Of a stretch of 64,000 nucleotides of DNA, positions 9,369-17,105 are shown one piece after another. The notes beneath the pieces are model-generated. The model was not told the origin of the DNA and made no database searches. It saw nothing but the letters and a program-made list of their open reading frames with translations. The stretch comes from Methylococcus sp. Mc7 (lineage in GTDB: Bacteria; Pseudomonadota; Gammaproteobacteria; Methylococcales; Methylococcaceae). Both the position numbers and the translations under genes were made by a program. The stretch spans positions 1,739,501-1,803,500 of the forward strand of contig NZ_CP079095.1 in NCBI RefSeq assembly GCF_019285515.1. Direction: 5' to 3'. Each line of letters begins with the position of its first letter. Position 1 is the first letter of the stretch.

Positions 9369-9965
9369 ATGAACAAAACGATCTGTAATGTTTTCGCTGG
9401 ACTGGTGTGCGTTTCATCGCCTTTGGCTATTGCGGATGGTGTAACGCCATCGGGCGCACCGCCTGTTGCTGGGACCATGTGGGATGTAAGTCTGTATTCC
9501 TCTCTCGACGCGGATACGGTTTCCTGTCGTTTCGAACGCGGGCGTCATCATAAAAGTTCCGCCATCCCGGCGGTGATGTCGTTCCAAAATGACGGCAATT
9601 TCGAGATAGCGGTACAAAACCTGTGCGGGTCGCCGGTCATCAAGGGAAGTTATCAGCAAGATGGAAATGCAGTTATATTGAATTCTCCGGATGATCTCGG
9701 TTACGTCATCGATAACTACTGTGGGGCCAAGTCTATATTGAAGGGGGTGGGGAAAATCCCCGAGAAACGCTATAAAGGAAGCTTTCCCGTCAATCCGAAC
9801 GCAGGGTTGGTCGTAACTTACTATGAGGACGGGTCGGGTTTTGCTATTCGCGAGTTCAAACATTACGTGTTCCGCTGGCCGAAAGGCGGCAAGAACTGCA
9901 AGGTAGATTTTCAGGTGACCAACCAGTATCTTGGCAGACCATCGCAGGGGGAAAGGTCCCAGTAA
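9369..9965 (+). CDS. small secreted protein, longer paralogue of the previous gene
   Basis: 198 residues. A signal peptide (MNKTICNVFAGLVCVSSPLAIADG) is followed by the domain shared with the gene at 8640: VAGTMW, SC, SFQNDGNFEIAV, C, then SPDDLGYVIDNYCGAKSILK. A C-terminal extension of about 60 residues is absent from the shorter paralogue and contains one more cysteine. The ribosome site is weak (GAGAGTGAAATATC before the ATG). It ends 27 bases before the subtilisin gene on the same strand and may be cotranscribed with it. That would fit a protease substrate, inhibitor or partner, but this is inference. The family is not recognised. Confidence 0.65.
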   Translation: MNKTICNVFAGLVCVSSPLAIADGVTPSGAPPVAGTMWDVSLYSSLDADTVSCRFERGRHHKSSAIPAVMSFQNDGNFEIAVQNLCGSPVIKGSYQQDGNAVILNSPDDLGYVIDNYCGAKSILKGVGKIPEKRYKGSFPVNPNAGLVVTYYEDGSGFAIREFKHYVFRWPKGGKNCKVDFQVTNQYLGRPSQGERSQ

Positions 9966-9992
9966 AGGGCGTCGTATTGGAGTGCATGAGTG

Positions 9993-11738
9993 ATGGAAAA
10001 ATGTTCCCGTAACTGTTCACTGGCTGTCATGGCCGCGATGTTTTCCTGGCTGGGTGGAGAATCTGCCGGCGTCGCGGCGGATGCGCCGGCCAAGGCCTTT
10101 GTCATGCTGAAGGCGGACGTGGGGACGCAGGCGCCCCGCCCGGTCGAACCGGTTTTGCTGGACCAGTGGCAGGCGGCTACCGGCGTCGCGCTGAAATGGA
10201 CCGGCAATACCCGCACCGGGGCGCAGATCCTGCAGTTCCCCTCCGGTATCTCCAGCTCGGAGGTCCAGGCGGCGGTGCGGCGCATGGGGGCGATGGAGGG
10301 TGTGCTATGGGCGGAAAGCGAAGGCGGCCAGCCGGTGCGGTCTTCGCGGCAGCAGGCCAAAGCCGCGGAGGTCCGGCCGGCGATAAGGGAATTCATCATC
10401 AAGCTGAAGAGCGGAGACGGCGAGACCGTGGAAGCCGAGATCGCGCGACTGGCGGCCATCGCCGGCATCGGGCTGGCGCCCTCGCGGTCCACGGCCGGTG
10501 CCGGGGTGTACCGGCTGGCCCGTCCGGTCGACGAAAACGAAGCCCAGGAGATCGAACGGAAGCTGGAGGAGGCGGCTGGTGTGGTGTACGCCGATCCGGT
10601 CCGGATGAAGTACGCCAGGACCGTCGTACCCGACGATCCCAAGTTCACGAAGGAGTGGCATCTGCGCAGCGGCGACGGGGCTCAGGCCGGATCGGCGAAC
10701 GTTCAGGCGGCCTGGGAGCTGACGCGCGGTTCGCCGGAGGTCACGGTGGCGGTGGTGGACTCCGGGATTCTGTTCAAGCCGACGCATCCCGATCTGAAAA
10801 GCCGGCTGGTGTTCGCGGACGAAGACCGCACCGCCATCGTCGGCTGGGACTTGGTGAGTGATGCCAAACTGGCGCGAGACGGCAACGGACGCGATCCCCG
10901 GCCCAAGGACGAGGGCGACTGGCGCAGGTCCGGTTACTGCGGGGATGACTCCGAAGCGCAAGCCAGTTCCTGGCACGGCAGCCACGTGGCGGGAACGGTC
11001 GGGGCGGCGACGGACAACGGCCGGGGCATCAGCGGGGTCGACTGGTTCGCGAAGATCGTACCCGTCCGCGTGCTCGCGGCCTGCGGGGGCGACGACGCGG
11101 ACATCGCGGACGGCATCCATTGGGCGGCGGGGCGGCCGGATGTGCCCGGCACCGAAGCCAATCCTCTGCCCGCGCGCGTGATCAACCTGAGCCTGGGCGG
11201 GGACGGCCCCTGTTCGGACTCCTACCAGGCGGCCGTCGACTATGCGCTGTCGCGCAATGCCGTCGTGGTGGTCTCTGCCGGCAACGAGAGCGAGGACACC
11301 GCCAACAAGGCGCCGGCGAATTGCCATGGCGTCATCACCGTGGCCTCGGTCCGCCCCGACGGCAACTTGGCCGATTACAGCAATTTCGGCCGGCAAGTCG
11401 CCCTGGCCGCGCCCGGCGGGGAAACCGCCGACAGCGATTCCAACGGCATCCTATCGACCGTCAACGCCAGCAAGAAGCGTCCCGCCGCGGACGGGATGAA
11501 ATACGGCTGGGAGCAGGGAACGAGCATGGCGGCGCCGGTGGTCTCGGGCGTGGTGTCGCTGATGCTGGCGGTGGACACGGCAGGCAGGCTGAACCCCCAG
11601 AAGGTCAAAGACATCCTCATGGCGACGGCCCGTCCGTTCCCGGAGGGCACCCGGTGCGCAACCGACCTTCAGGGCGTGTGCGGTGCGGGTATCGTCGACG
11701 CCCATGCGGCCGTCAAGGCCGTGCAAGACCTGCAGTGA
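9993..11738 (+). CDS. secreted subtilisin-like serine protease (peptidase S8)
   Basis: About 581 residues. A signal peptide runs to about residue 30. A proregion follows, with an inhibitor-I9-like part (EFIIKLKSGDGETVEAEIARL...YADPVRMKYA). The S8 domain starts near residue 215. The catalytic triad is visible: Asp256 in AVVDSGI, His328 in WHGSHVAGT and Ser511 in GTSMAAPVVSGV. The oxyanion asparagine lies in VVSAGNESED. Four or more cysteines suggest disulfides, as in extracellular proteases of gammaproteobacteria. The ATG is 3 bases inside an alternative GTG, with GGAG 10 bases upstream. It is convergent with the Fo ATPase genes, 18 bp away. Confidence 0.92.
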   Translation: MEKCSRNCSLAVMAAMFSWLGGESAGVAADAPAKAFVMLKADVGTQAPRPVEPVLLDQWQAATGVALKWTGNTRTGAQILQFPSGISSSEVQAAVRRMGAMEGVLWAESEGGQPVRSSRQQAKAAEVRPAIREFIIKLKSGDGETVEAEIARLAAIAGIGLAPSRSTAGAGVYRLARPVDENEAQEIERKLEEAAGVVYADPVRMKYARTVVPDDPKFTKEWHLRSGDGAQAGSANVQAAWELTRGSPEVTVAVVDSGILFKPTHPDLKSRLVFADEDRTAIVGWDLVSDAKLARDGNGRDPRPKDEGDWRRSGYCGDDSEAQASSWHGSHVAGTVGAATDNGRGISGVDWFAKIVPVRVLAACGGDDADIADGIHWAAGRPDVPGTEANPLPARVINLSLGGDGPCSDSYQAAVDYALSRNAVVVVSAGNESEDTANKAPANCHGVITVASVRPDGNLADYSNFGRQVALAAPGGETADSDSNGILSTVNASKKRPAADGMKYGWEQGTSMAAPVVSGVVSLMLAVDTAGRLNPQKVKDILMATARPFPEGTRCATDLQGVCGAGIVDAHAAVKAVQDLQ

Positions 11739-11756
11739 CGCCGGAGCGGCCGGGGC

Positions 11757-12518
11757 TCACCCGCCGCCGAGGGAGTTCTCCGCGCCGTCCGCGAAAAACT
11801 TCAGTTCCTCCCCGACATTGGCTGCGAGCACCCGATGGCCCGCCCGAAGCCGGATGCCGCAGATGAGGGCCGGGTCCTCGCGGAAACGCCAGGCGATGGT
11901 CCGGCCGGCGCGGGTCTCGATCATCCGCGTGAGGCCGGCGCAGGATTCGGGCTTCAGCGGGAACGCGCTGGCGATTTCGGCTTCGGCGCGCTCCTGCTCC
12001 TCCAGCGCGCGGGTCAGCGCCAGCCATTGTTCTGGGCTCATGGCGGCGAGGTCCTCGCCGAACATCCGGAGCAGGGCGGCTTCCATCTCCGGCCCGGCCA
12101 GCCGTTCGAGGAAACGGGCAGCGAATTGCCGGCTCAGGCGCAGGGCCTGACGCTCGAGGTCCGATTCCATGTCGCGGCGCTGGCGCTCGATCAGCACCCG
12201 GGTCTTTTCCCGTTCGGCGTCCAGCGCCTTTTCCAGCTCGCCCAAAGCGCGCTGGCGTTCCGCTTCGAGCTCCTGTTTGAAAGCTTCGCGCGCCTGCCGT
12301 TTTTCCGTCTCCCAATCGGCCAACCGCGATTCGTACTGCATCCGCAAGGCTTCCGCCGCCGCCTGGGTGTCGCGGGCCTCGTCCGTCGTCCGGGCGATCT
12401 GCCGGCGCCGCTCCTCGATGGCCGCGCTCACCGGCTGGTACAGGAAGCGCTTGAGCAGCCACACCAGGATCAGGAAGTTGGCGACTTCCAGAACGAAGGT
12501 GGATGGGTTCAGGTCCAC
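11757..12518 (-). CDS. atpF: N-type ATP synthase Fo subunit b
   Basis: 253 residues starting at a GTG that lies just after the atpE stop (TGAGCGTG). One N-terminal membrane helix (FVLEVANFLILVWLLKRF) is followed by a long charged coiled coil (about residues 35-150) and a C-terminal domain. Ordinary b subunits are about 156 residues. The roughly 250-residue length, with a delta-like C-terminal part, is typical of N-ATPases, which lack a separate delta gene. In N-ATPase operons atpA and atpG follow; here the next gene is a convergent subtilisin, so the peripheral stalk has no F1 partner beside it. Confidence 0.85.
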   Translation of the reverse strand: MDLNPSTFVLEVANFLILVWLLKRFLYQPVSAAIEERRRQIARTTDEARDTQAAAEALRMQYESRLADWETEKRQAREAFKQELEAERQRALGELEKALDAEREKTRVLIERQRRDMESDLERQALRLSRQFAARFLERLAGPEMEAALLRMFGEDLAAMSPEQWLALTRALEEQERAEAEIASAFPLKPESCAGLTRMIETRAGRTIAWRFREDPALICGIRLRAGHRVLAANVGEELKFFADGAENSLGGG

Positions 12519-12520
12519 GC

Positions 12521-12787
12521 TCAGCGGCCGAGGTATTCGATCAGCGGATTGCGGAACAGCACGATCAGCACGATCACCAGCGCATAGATGGCCAGCGATT
12601 CGATCATCGCCAGCCCGATGAACAGGGTGCGCATGATGGACTTTTCCGCCTCCGGCTGACGTGCCAGGGCTTCCAGCGCCGCGGCGATGGCGCGACCCAT
12701 GGCCACCGCCGGCACCATCACCGCCACGGCGATGCCGGCCACCGCGGCCACGGTGGAGAGGCTGACGAACCCGGTCATGTCGTTCAT
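12521..12787 (-). CDS. atpE: N-type ATP synthase Fo subunit c
   Basis: 88 residues forming the two-helix c-ring protomer. The loop carries ARQPEAE, and helix 2 carries the ion-binding glutamate in [12 protein letters not shown]. The E-S-x-x-x-Y spacing is that of sodium-binding c subunits (Glu65, Ser66, Tyr70 in Ilyobacter). By ungapped alignment from ARQPE, the helix-1 position equivalent to Gln32 is methionine. Sodium coupling is therefore likely but not certain. The ATG is at 12787; it lies between atpB and atpF with very short spacers, as in an operon. Confidence 0.88.
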   Translation of the reverse strand: MNDMTGFVSLSTVAAVAGIAVAVMVPAVAMGRAIAAALEALARQPEAEKSIMRTLFIGLAMIESLAIYALVIVLIVLFRNPLIEYLGR

Positions 12788-13470
12788 GGGGAGCTGTTCT
12801 CCTGTTGCGGGCCGGACTGGAGGCCGCCGGCGATGTAGACCAGTGCCAGAATGCCGAAAATATACGCCTGCACCAAGCCCTCCACGACGTGGAGAAGCAG
12901 GATCGGCACCGGCACGAACAGCCCACCGATGACCAGGAGCAGCAGCCCGATCAGCTCCATGCTCATCATGTTGCCGAACAGACGGATGGCCAGGGCCAGG
13001 GTGCGAGTGATCTCGCCGATCAGATGAAAGGGCAGCAGGACGGGGTTGGGCGTCAGGTAGTGCTTCAAATAGGCGGACAAGCCCTGCTGGCGGATGCCGA
13101 ACCAGTGCACGGAGAAGAATACCAGCACCGCCAGCGCGGAGGTCACCGACAGATCGCGCGTCGGCGAGTCGAAGCCGGGGACGAGGCTGATCAGGTTGGC
13201 GGTCACGAGGAATAGCCACAGGCTCATGATGAACGGCGTCACCTCGCGGTAAGCGGTGGGGATCACGTCGCGCACCGCGTTCTCGCAAGCCGACACGATG
13301 CCTTCCAGGACCACCTGGACGCGGTCCGGCAACGCCGTCCGGTGCCGGGTCAGGATTGCCGAAACCGCCGCGAGCAAACCCGTCACCAGCACGGAAGTGA
13401 GGAAGCTGTCGCTGATCGCCACCGGTCCGACGTGGCCGAGGACTCTGGCGAAAAAGTCGATTTGCTCCAT
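12784..13470 (-). CDS. atpB: N-type ATP synthase Fo subunit a
   Basis: 228 residues with five or six membrane helices. The essential arginine of the ion channel is in [14 protein letters not shown], where a-type subunits have RLFGNM. It works with the c ring to move H+ or Na+ across the inner membrane. It overlaps atpE by 4 bp (ATGA) and starts 7 bp after the atpQ-like gene. In canonical N-ATPase operons atpR lies between atpQ and atpB; I see no room for it here. Confidence 0.88.
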   Translation of the reverse strand: MEQIDFFARVLGHVGPVAISDSFLTSVLVTGLLAAVSAILTRHRTALPDRVQVVLEGIVSACENAVRDVIPTAYREVTPFIMSLWLFLVTANLISLVPGFDSPTRDLSVTSALAVLVFFSVHWFGIRQQGLSAYLKHYLTPNPVLLPFHLIGEITRTLALAIRLFGNMMSMELIGLLLLVIGGLFVPVPILLLHVVEGLVQAYIFGILALVYIAGGLQSGPQQENSSP

Positions 13471-13476
13471 CCCCGC

Positions 13477-13773
13477 TCAATCCTCATGCCGTTTGATGAG
13501 CTGCCAGGCGTTCCAGGCCCCGACGACCAGCCCGAGGAACAACAGACTCAGCGTCCAACGGATCGAATAGCCCGCGCTGTGCTGATCCAGCCATCGCCCC
13601 AGATACGCCCCCGCCACCAGCGGCAGCACGAACACCAGCCCCAGCGTGCCGAGATAGGCCGTCTGCGCCAGTACCCCGCGGCGCTCGCGCTCGGCCCGGC
13701 GCAGCCGCTGGGCCTGGCGGTCGACCGTGGCGCTCAGGCGGGTTCTTGAATTGGCGGGGGGTGACGGCTTCAC
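13477..13773 (-). CDS. atpQ: AtpZ/AtpI-like (AtpQ) accessory membrane subunit of N-ATPase
   Basis: 98 residues: a basic N-terminus rich in Arg, then two membrane helices (GTLGLVFVLPLVAGAYLGRWL and LSLLFLGLVVGAWNAWQLI). This is the AtpI/AtpZ layout of N-ATPase gene 1. The GTG start at 13773 has a strong AAGGAGG box 7 bases upstream. Homologues help assemble the c ring or move Mg2+/Ca2+. It should follow atpD and atpC, but upstream there is only non-coding DNA and a toxin-antitoxin pair. Codons 5-51 are duplicated at 14802-14942. Confidence 0.7.
   Translation of the reverse strand: MKPSPPANSRTRLSATVDRQAQRLRRAERERRGVLAQTAYLGTLGLVFVLPLVAGAYLGRWLDQHSAGYSIRWTLSLLFLGLVVGAWNAWQLIKRHED
13621..13761 (-). 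repeat. 141-bp direct repeat, copy 1 (inside atpQ)
   Basis: This part of atpQ is repeated at 14802-14942, in the same orientation and with only about three differences by eye. The copies are 1181 bp apart and bracket the mntA/hepT pair. Confidence 0.85.
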
Positions 13774-13914
13774 GTTCTACCTCCTTCGCGGTCCAGGGGG
13801 GATCGTTGGTGGATATCGCCGCCAAGCCCGCCTGGTAAGTGCGATCTATACCTATCTCCAAGGCCCGCTTCTCGATTCGAGTGTGTTCTGAAGAAGACCT
13901 CAGAGCGGTTGATG

Positions 13915-14276
13915 TCAGGGTGTCCCAGCTTTATCCAGTATTTCGGTTACCCTGTCGTAGAGTGTTGGCAGGGATGCCTCAATGGTGCGCCAGACTGTCA
14001 GGTCATTGACGGATGCGTAACCGTGGATCAAGAGATTGCGAAACGCGATGATCTGCGGGACGTCGGGAATACGCTCTGCCCATTAGGGTCGATTTTGCAT
14101 AATTGATTCAGTGCTTCACCGATGATTTCGAATTGTCGCTCAACGGCAGAACGCAACATCCGGTCATCGAGGTAGTCTTGAAGGCTTTTGTTGGCCGTGA
14201 ACTCCATTATCGCCTCAGCGGCTTCCCGTACATCCCATAGATAAGCGCGCGAATCACGCTCCATACACGACCTCAC
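13915..14276 (-). pseudogene. hepT: HepT-type toxin, frameshifted
   Basis: HepT (DUF86) toxins are HEPN RNases whose partner MntA neutralises them. The first 60 codons read in one frame (YLWDVREAAEAIMEF...IIGEALNQLCKIDPN). The rest continues in the next frame as AERIPDVPQIIAFRNLLIHGY and on to a TGA at 13915. The second part holds the catalytic RxxxxHxY motif (RNLLIHGY), so the active site is out of frame. One missing base near 14092 (within CCTAATGGGCA, where Asn-Trp would be expected) explains the shift. Starts are possible at GTG 14276 or ATG 14264; both overlap mntA. The gene is either dead or carries a sequencing error. Confidence 0.85.
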
Positions 14277-14649
14277 GGCTTCGGTTTACGCTGGCCTGGA
14301 TATAGGGGTTGCGTATGGCAGAAGTTTCCGCGAGGTCGACGGAGAGACCGAGGATTCGGGACAGATCGGCTCGCAGCCCGAAAAACGCTCTTAAAGAGGG
14401 ACCGTCGGAAGACGGCGAGAACTCGACGAGAAAGTCCGCATCGCTGGTTGCCGGATCGAAGTCGGTTCCACGCGCGGCGGAACCGAAGACCTCCAGGCGC
14501 CGTACCCGATAGCGTCGGCAAAGCTCTCTGATGGCCTGCCGGTTTTCATGGATCAATGGATGCATGTGAAGTACCTGCGGAAATTGAAGGAACGCTCGGT
14601 TTCCTGTTCGATCGGCATGAAGACAGTCTATCAGCTCTTCAGTCCGCAT
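14254..14649 (-). CDS. mntA: MntA-type antitoxin nucleotidyltransferase
   Basis: 131 residues, or about 103 from the Met in MHPLIHENR. It has the minimal nucleotidyltransferase signature GSAARGTDFDPATSDADFLVEF, that is GS-x9-DxD. MntA antitoxins AMPylate tyrosine in the RxxxxHxY motif of HepT and so switch it off. The gene overlaps hepT by 11 to 23 bp, the usual order for this pair. It appears intact, while its toxin is frameshifted. The longer start gives an N-terminus not seen in the family, so the internal start is more likely. Confidence 0.8.
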   Translation of the reverse strand: MRTEELIDCLHADRTGNRAFLQFPQVLHMHPLIHENRQAIRELCRRYRVRRLEVFGSAARGTDFDPATSDADFLVEFSPSSDGPSLRAFFGLRADLSRILGLSVDLAETSAIRNPYIQASVNRSREVVYGA

Positions 14650-14801
14650 CCCGCCAACATTAGCGGTTCGAGTGGGTCAATCACGATCCGTGAAACGGGG
14701 CCGGCCACGATTTGAGGTGATCACTCTTCGAGTACTCGCTTGTTCAGAACTCATCGCTAGCGCTATCGCTGGTTTGTCGGTATTCATGATAAGCCTACCA
14801 A

Positions 14802-14942
14802 CGGCAGTACGAACACCAGCCCCGGCGTGCCGAGATAGGCCGTCTGCGCCAGTACCCCGCGGCGCTCGCGCTCGGCCCGGCGCAGCCGCTGGGCCTGGCG
14901 GTCGACCGTGGCGCTCAGGCGGGTTCTTGAATTGGCGGGGGG
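14802..14942 (-). repeat. 141-bp direct repeat, copy 2 (orphan atpQ fragment)
   Basis: A copy of atpQ codons 5-51 without start or stop, lying in the 431-bp gap between mntA and intI. Homology stops at both ends (before CGGCAG and after the GGGGGG run). The rest of this gap (14650-14801 and 14943-15080) shows nothing recognisable. Confidence 0.85.
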
Positions 14943-15080
14943 CGGTTTCAAAAGCAGTTTCCCGTTACCAAAGTCTCACGAAATAGCTTGGCATTGTGCT
15001 CTCTTCATAGGGTGAGTAGGTCGGGGGTGGCAAGTCTCGACGAACGTCCGGCCCAAATGGTGCGAAAGCGCCTTACCAAC

Positions 15081-16085
15081 TCAAATTCGATCTAACGGGC
15101 TGACCACCCCCTGGCCACCCCGGTTCAGCACGTGAGTGTAAATCATCGTGGTACTGACATCCTTGTGCCCCAGCATTTCCTGAACGGTACGGATGTCATA
15201 TCCAGCTTGTAGCAGATGAGTCGCAAAAGAATGCCGCAAGGTATGCGGCGTCGCCGGCTTGGTCAGTCCAGTATCTCGCACCGCCTGTTTCATTGCCCGC
15301 TGGATGCCTTTTTCGTCGAGATGATGGCGGCGCATTGCGCCGGAGCGCGGATCGACCGACACCTGGCTTGCCGGAAATACATACTGCCAGCCCCACTCCT
15401 TTCCGGCATTGGGATATTTACGCTCCAGGGCGTAGGGCAGATAAACGCTGCCGAACCCGGTCCGGAGATCGTTCTCGTGCTGCCGCTTGATTGCTTGCAA
15501 ATGTGATTTCATCGGGTCGATCAGGACTGCGGGCAACATCGTCACTCGGTCTTTGAATCCTTTACCGTCCCGCACAATGATTTCCTTGCGCTCAAACTCG
15601 ATGTCCTTGATCCGCAGCCGCATAACCTCCATCAGCCGCATTCCCGTCCCGTACAAGAGCCGGCCGATCAGGCTGTGCACCCCTTGCAAACGATCGAGCA
15701 ACACCTTGACCTCGGCATGAGTTAGAACGACCGGCAGGCGGCGAGATTCCTTTGCGACTTCTACCCCTTCGAGCCAAGGCAGCTCCTGCTGCAGCACTTC
15801 CCGATAAAGGAACAAGAGCGCCGCTCGCGCCTGGTTCTGCGTCGAGGCAGCAACCCTTCCTTCGACTGCCAAGTGGGTCAGAAAAGCCTCGACCTCCGCC
15901 GCCCCCATTTCCGCCGGGTGGCGTTTGCCGTGAAAAAAGATGTAACGCCGTGCCCAGTCCACATAGGCTTGTTCGGTACGCAGGCTGTAATGCTTTAACC
16001 GAATTTTGTTGCGGAGCTGATCGAGGAGCTTTGGCTGTTGCGGCGCGGCTGATGGTGTAATCAACTTCAATCTTGGGGTGTTCAT
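15081..16085 (-). CDS. intI: integron integrase (tyrosine recombinase)
   Basis: About 334 residues from the ATG at 16085; a longer frame reaches 16142. The N-terminal SAM-like core-binding domain ([21 protein letters not shown]) is followed by the catalytic domain, with Arg in [29 protein letters not shown], and [15 protein letters not shown] for the nucleophile tyrosine. Between them is the IntI-specific extra helix region ([21 protein letters not shown]) that lets integron integrases bind folded single-stranded attC. XerC/D lack it. A candidate -10 (TATAAT on the minus strand) lies at 16134-16139. No LexA box is evident. The gene appears intact. Confidence 0.95.
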   Translation of the reverse strand: MNTPRLKLITPSAAPQQPKLLDQLRNKIRLKHYSLRTEQAYVDWARRYIFFHGKRHPAEMGAAEVEAFLTHLAVEGRVAASTQNQARAALLFLYREVLQQELPWLEGVEVAKESRRLPVVLTHAEVKVLLDRLQGVHSLIGRLLYGTGMRLMEVMRLRIKDIEFERKEIIVRDGKGFKDRVTMLPAVLIDPMKSHLQAIKRQHENDLRTGFGSVYLPYALERKYPNAGKEWGWQYVFPASQVSVDPRSGAMRRHHLDEKGIQRAMKQAVRDTGLTKPATPHTLRHSFATHLLQAGYDIRTVQEMLGHKDVSTTMIYTHVLNRGGQGVVSPLDRI

Positions 16086-16142
16086 AAATGTGATGTTGCA
16101 GTTACAGAGCATGTTGTGTAGAGTTGCTGACGAATTATACAC

Positions 16143-16172
16143 CTATAAGGCGCAAGAAGTTGCGCCTTATAG
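16143..16172 (+). promoter_or_regulatory. perfect 13-bp hairpin between intI and attI
   Basis: CTATAAGGCGCAA and TTGCGCCTTATAG are exact inverted repeats around a GAAG loop. It lies upstream of intI and next to the attI core, where integrase accessory sites or the divergent Pint/Pc promoters would be. It could affect intI expression or integrase binding. No experimental parallel is claimed. Confidence 0.5.
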
Positions 16173-16203
16173 GGTGTCCATTTGTAGTTAGACGCAAACG
16201 GAG
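16173..16203 (+). other. attI-like insertion site of the integron
   Basis: The core GTTAGAC at 16187-16193 fits GTTRRRY and marks the junction between the platform and the first cassette. Recombination would occur between G and TT at 16187/16188. The exact extent of attI upstream of the core cannot be fixed by eye. Confidence 0.6.
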
Positions 16204-16211
16204 ATAGGTAA

Positions 16212-17000
16212 ATGCCAGAAGTCCAATCGCATGGAATACGAATCAGCTACGACGACCACGGCCAGGGAGAGCCGGCGCTCCTCTTCCTGCCCGGCTGGTG
16301 TGGTAGTCGCAGGGTCTTTGACGAACTCTCCGAGCGCTGTGCCCAACGGAGGCGCACCCTGACCATCGACTGGCGGGGGCATGGAAGCTCGGCGAGACCC
16401 ACTGGTGATTTCGGCGCCAGTGATCTGGCTGACGATGCCCTTGCCGTCATCGAGACGAGCAAAGCGGAGTTGGTGGTGCCGGTCGCGCTGTCCCACGCGG
16501 GCTGGGTCGCCATCGAGTTGCGCCGCAGGCTGGGTGCGCGTATCCCGAAGCTTGTCCTGCTCGACTGGATCGTTCTCGAAGCGCCGCCACCATTTCCTGG
16601 GGCGCTGCAATCGCTTCAGGATTCTGCACAGTGGCAGCAAACGCGTGATCAACTCTTCTCCATGTGGCTTCAGGGACCGGATATTGCTGGCTTGACCCAC
16701 TATGTACGCGAGGACATGGGTTCATACCCCTTTGATATGTGGGCTCGCGCAGGCCGCGAGATCAGCCAGGCCTATGCGAAGGCCGGAAGCCCCCTCAAGG
16801 CACTGGCCGGCCTAGATCCTCCCGTGCCGGTGTTACATCTATATGCCCAGCCAGAAGACCCGGGATACCTGGCCGCACAGACGTCGTTCAGTGCTTCGCA
16901 TCCGTGGTTCCAGGTGTCGAAGCTGAATGCGCATAGCCATTTCCCCATGTATGAAGTACCCGACGAGATGGCAAAGGCTATTGAGAAATTTGTAGCTTGA
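16212..17000 (+). CDS. alpha/beta-hydrolase (cassette 1)
   Basis: 262 residues. It has the alpha/beta-hydrolase order: oxyanion-loop region LLFLPGWCGSRRVF, DWRGHGSS, a nucleophile region LSHAGWVAIELRR, and a late histidine in NAHSHFPMYEVPDEM. The nucleophile elbow reads SHAGW rather than GxSxG, although ALSHAGW still places a serine there. Similar small hydrolases act on esters or haloalkane-like substrates. The real substrate is unknown. It is the first cassette after attI, the position best placed for expression from an integron promoter. Confidence 0.8.
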   Translation: MPEVQSHGIRISYDDHGQGEPALLFLPGWCGSRRVFDELSERCAQRRRTLTIDWRGHGSSARPTGDFGASDLADDALAVIETSKAELVVPVALSHAGWVAIELRRRLGARIPKLVLLDWIVLEAPPPFPGALQSLQDSAQWQQTRDQLFSMWLQGPDIAGLTHYVREDMGSYPFDMWARAGREISQAYAKAGSPLKALAGLDPPVPVLHLYAQPEDPGYLAAQTSFSASHPWFQVSKLNAHSHFPMYEVPDEMAKAIEKFVA

Positions 17001-17014
17001 TTCATGGGTGCAGC

Positions 17015-17074
17015 GCCTAACGAACGCATGCAGCGGACGGCGCTGCGCGCCGCCGCTGATGCTGGGCGTTAGAA
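17015..17074 (+). repeat. attC site 1
   Basis: Left box GCCTAAC, right box GTTAGAA; the inner arms GCAGCGG and CCGCTG pair. It ends cassette 1. Confidence 0.88.
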
Positions 17075-17105
17075 ACCAAGAATCCACCCGAGGTAACATT
17101 AACCA

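Noticed and set aside
14950-15080. Search for a second attachment site or cassette downstream of intI
   Set aside because: No attC-like boxes are present on the minus-strand side; the array is only on the attI side.
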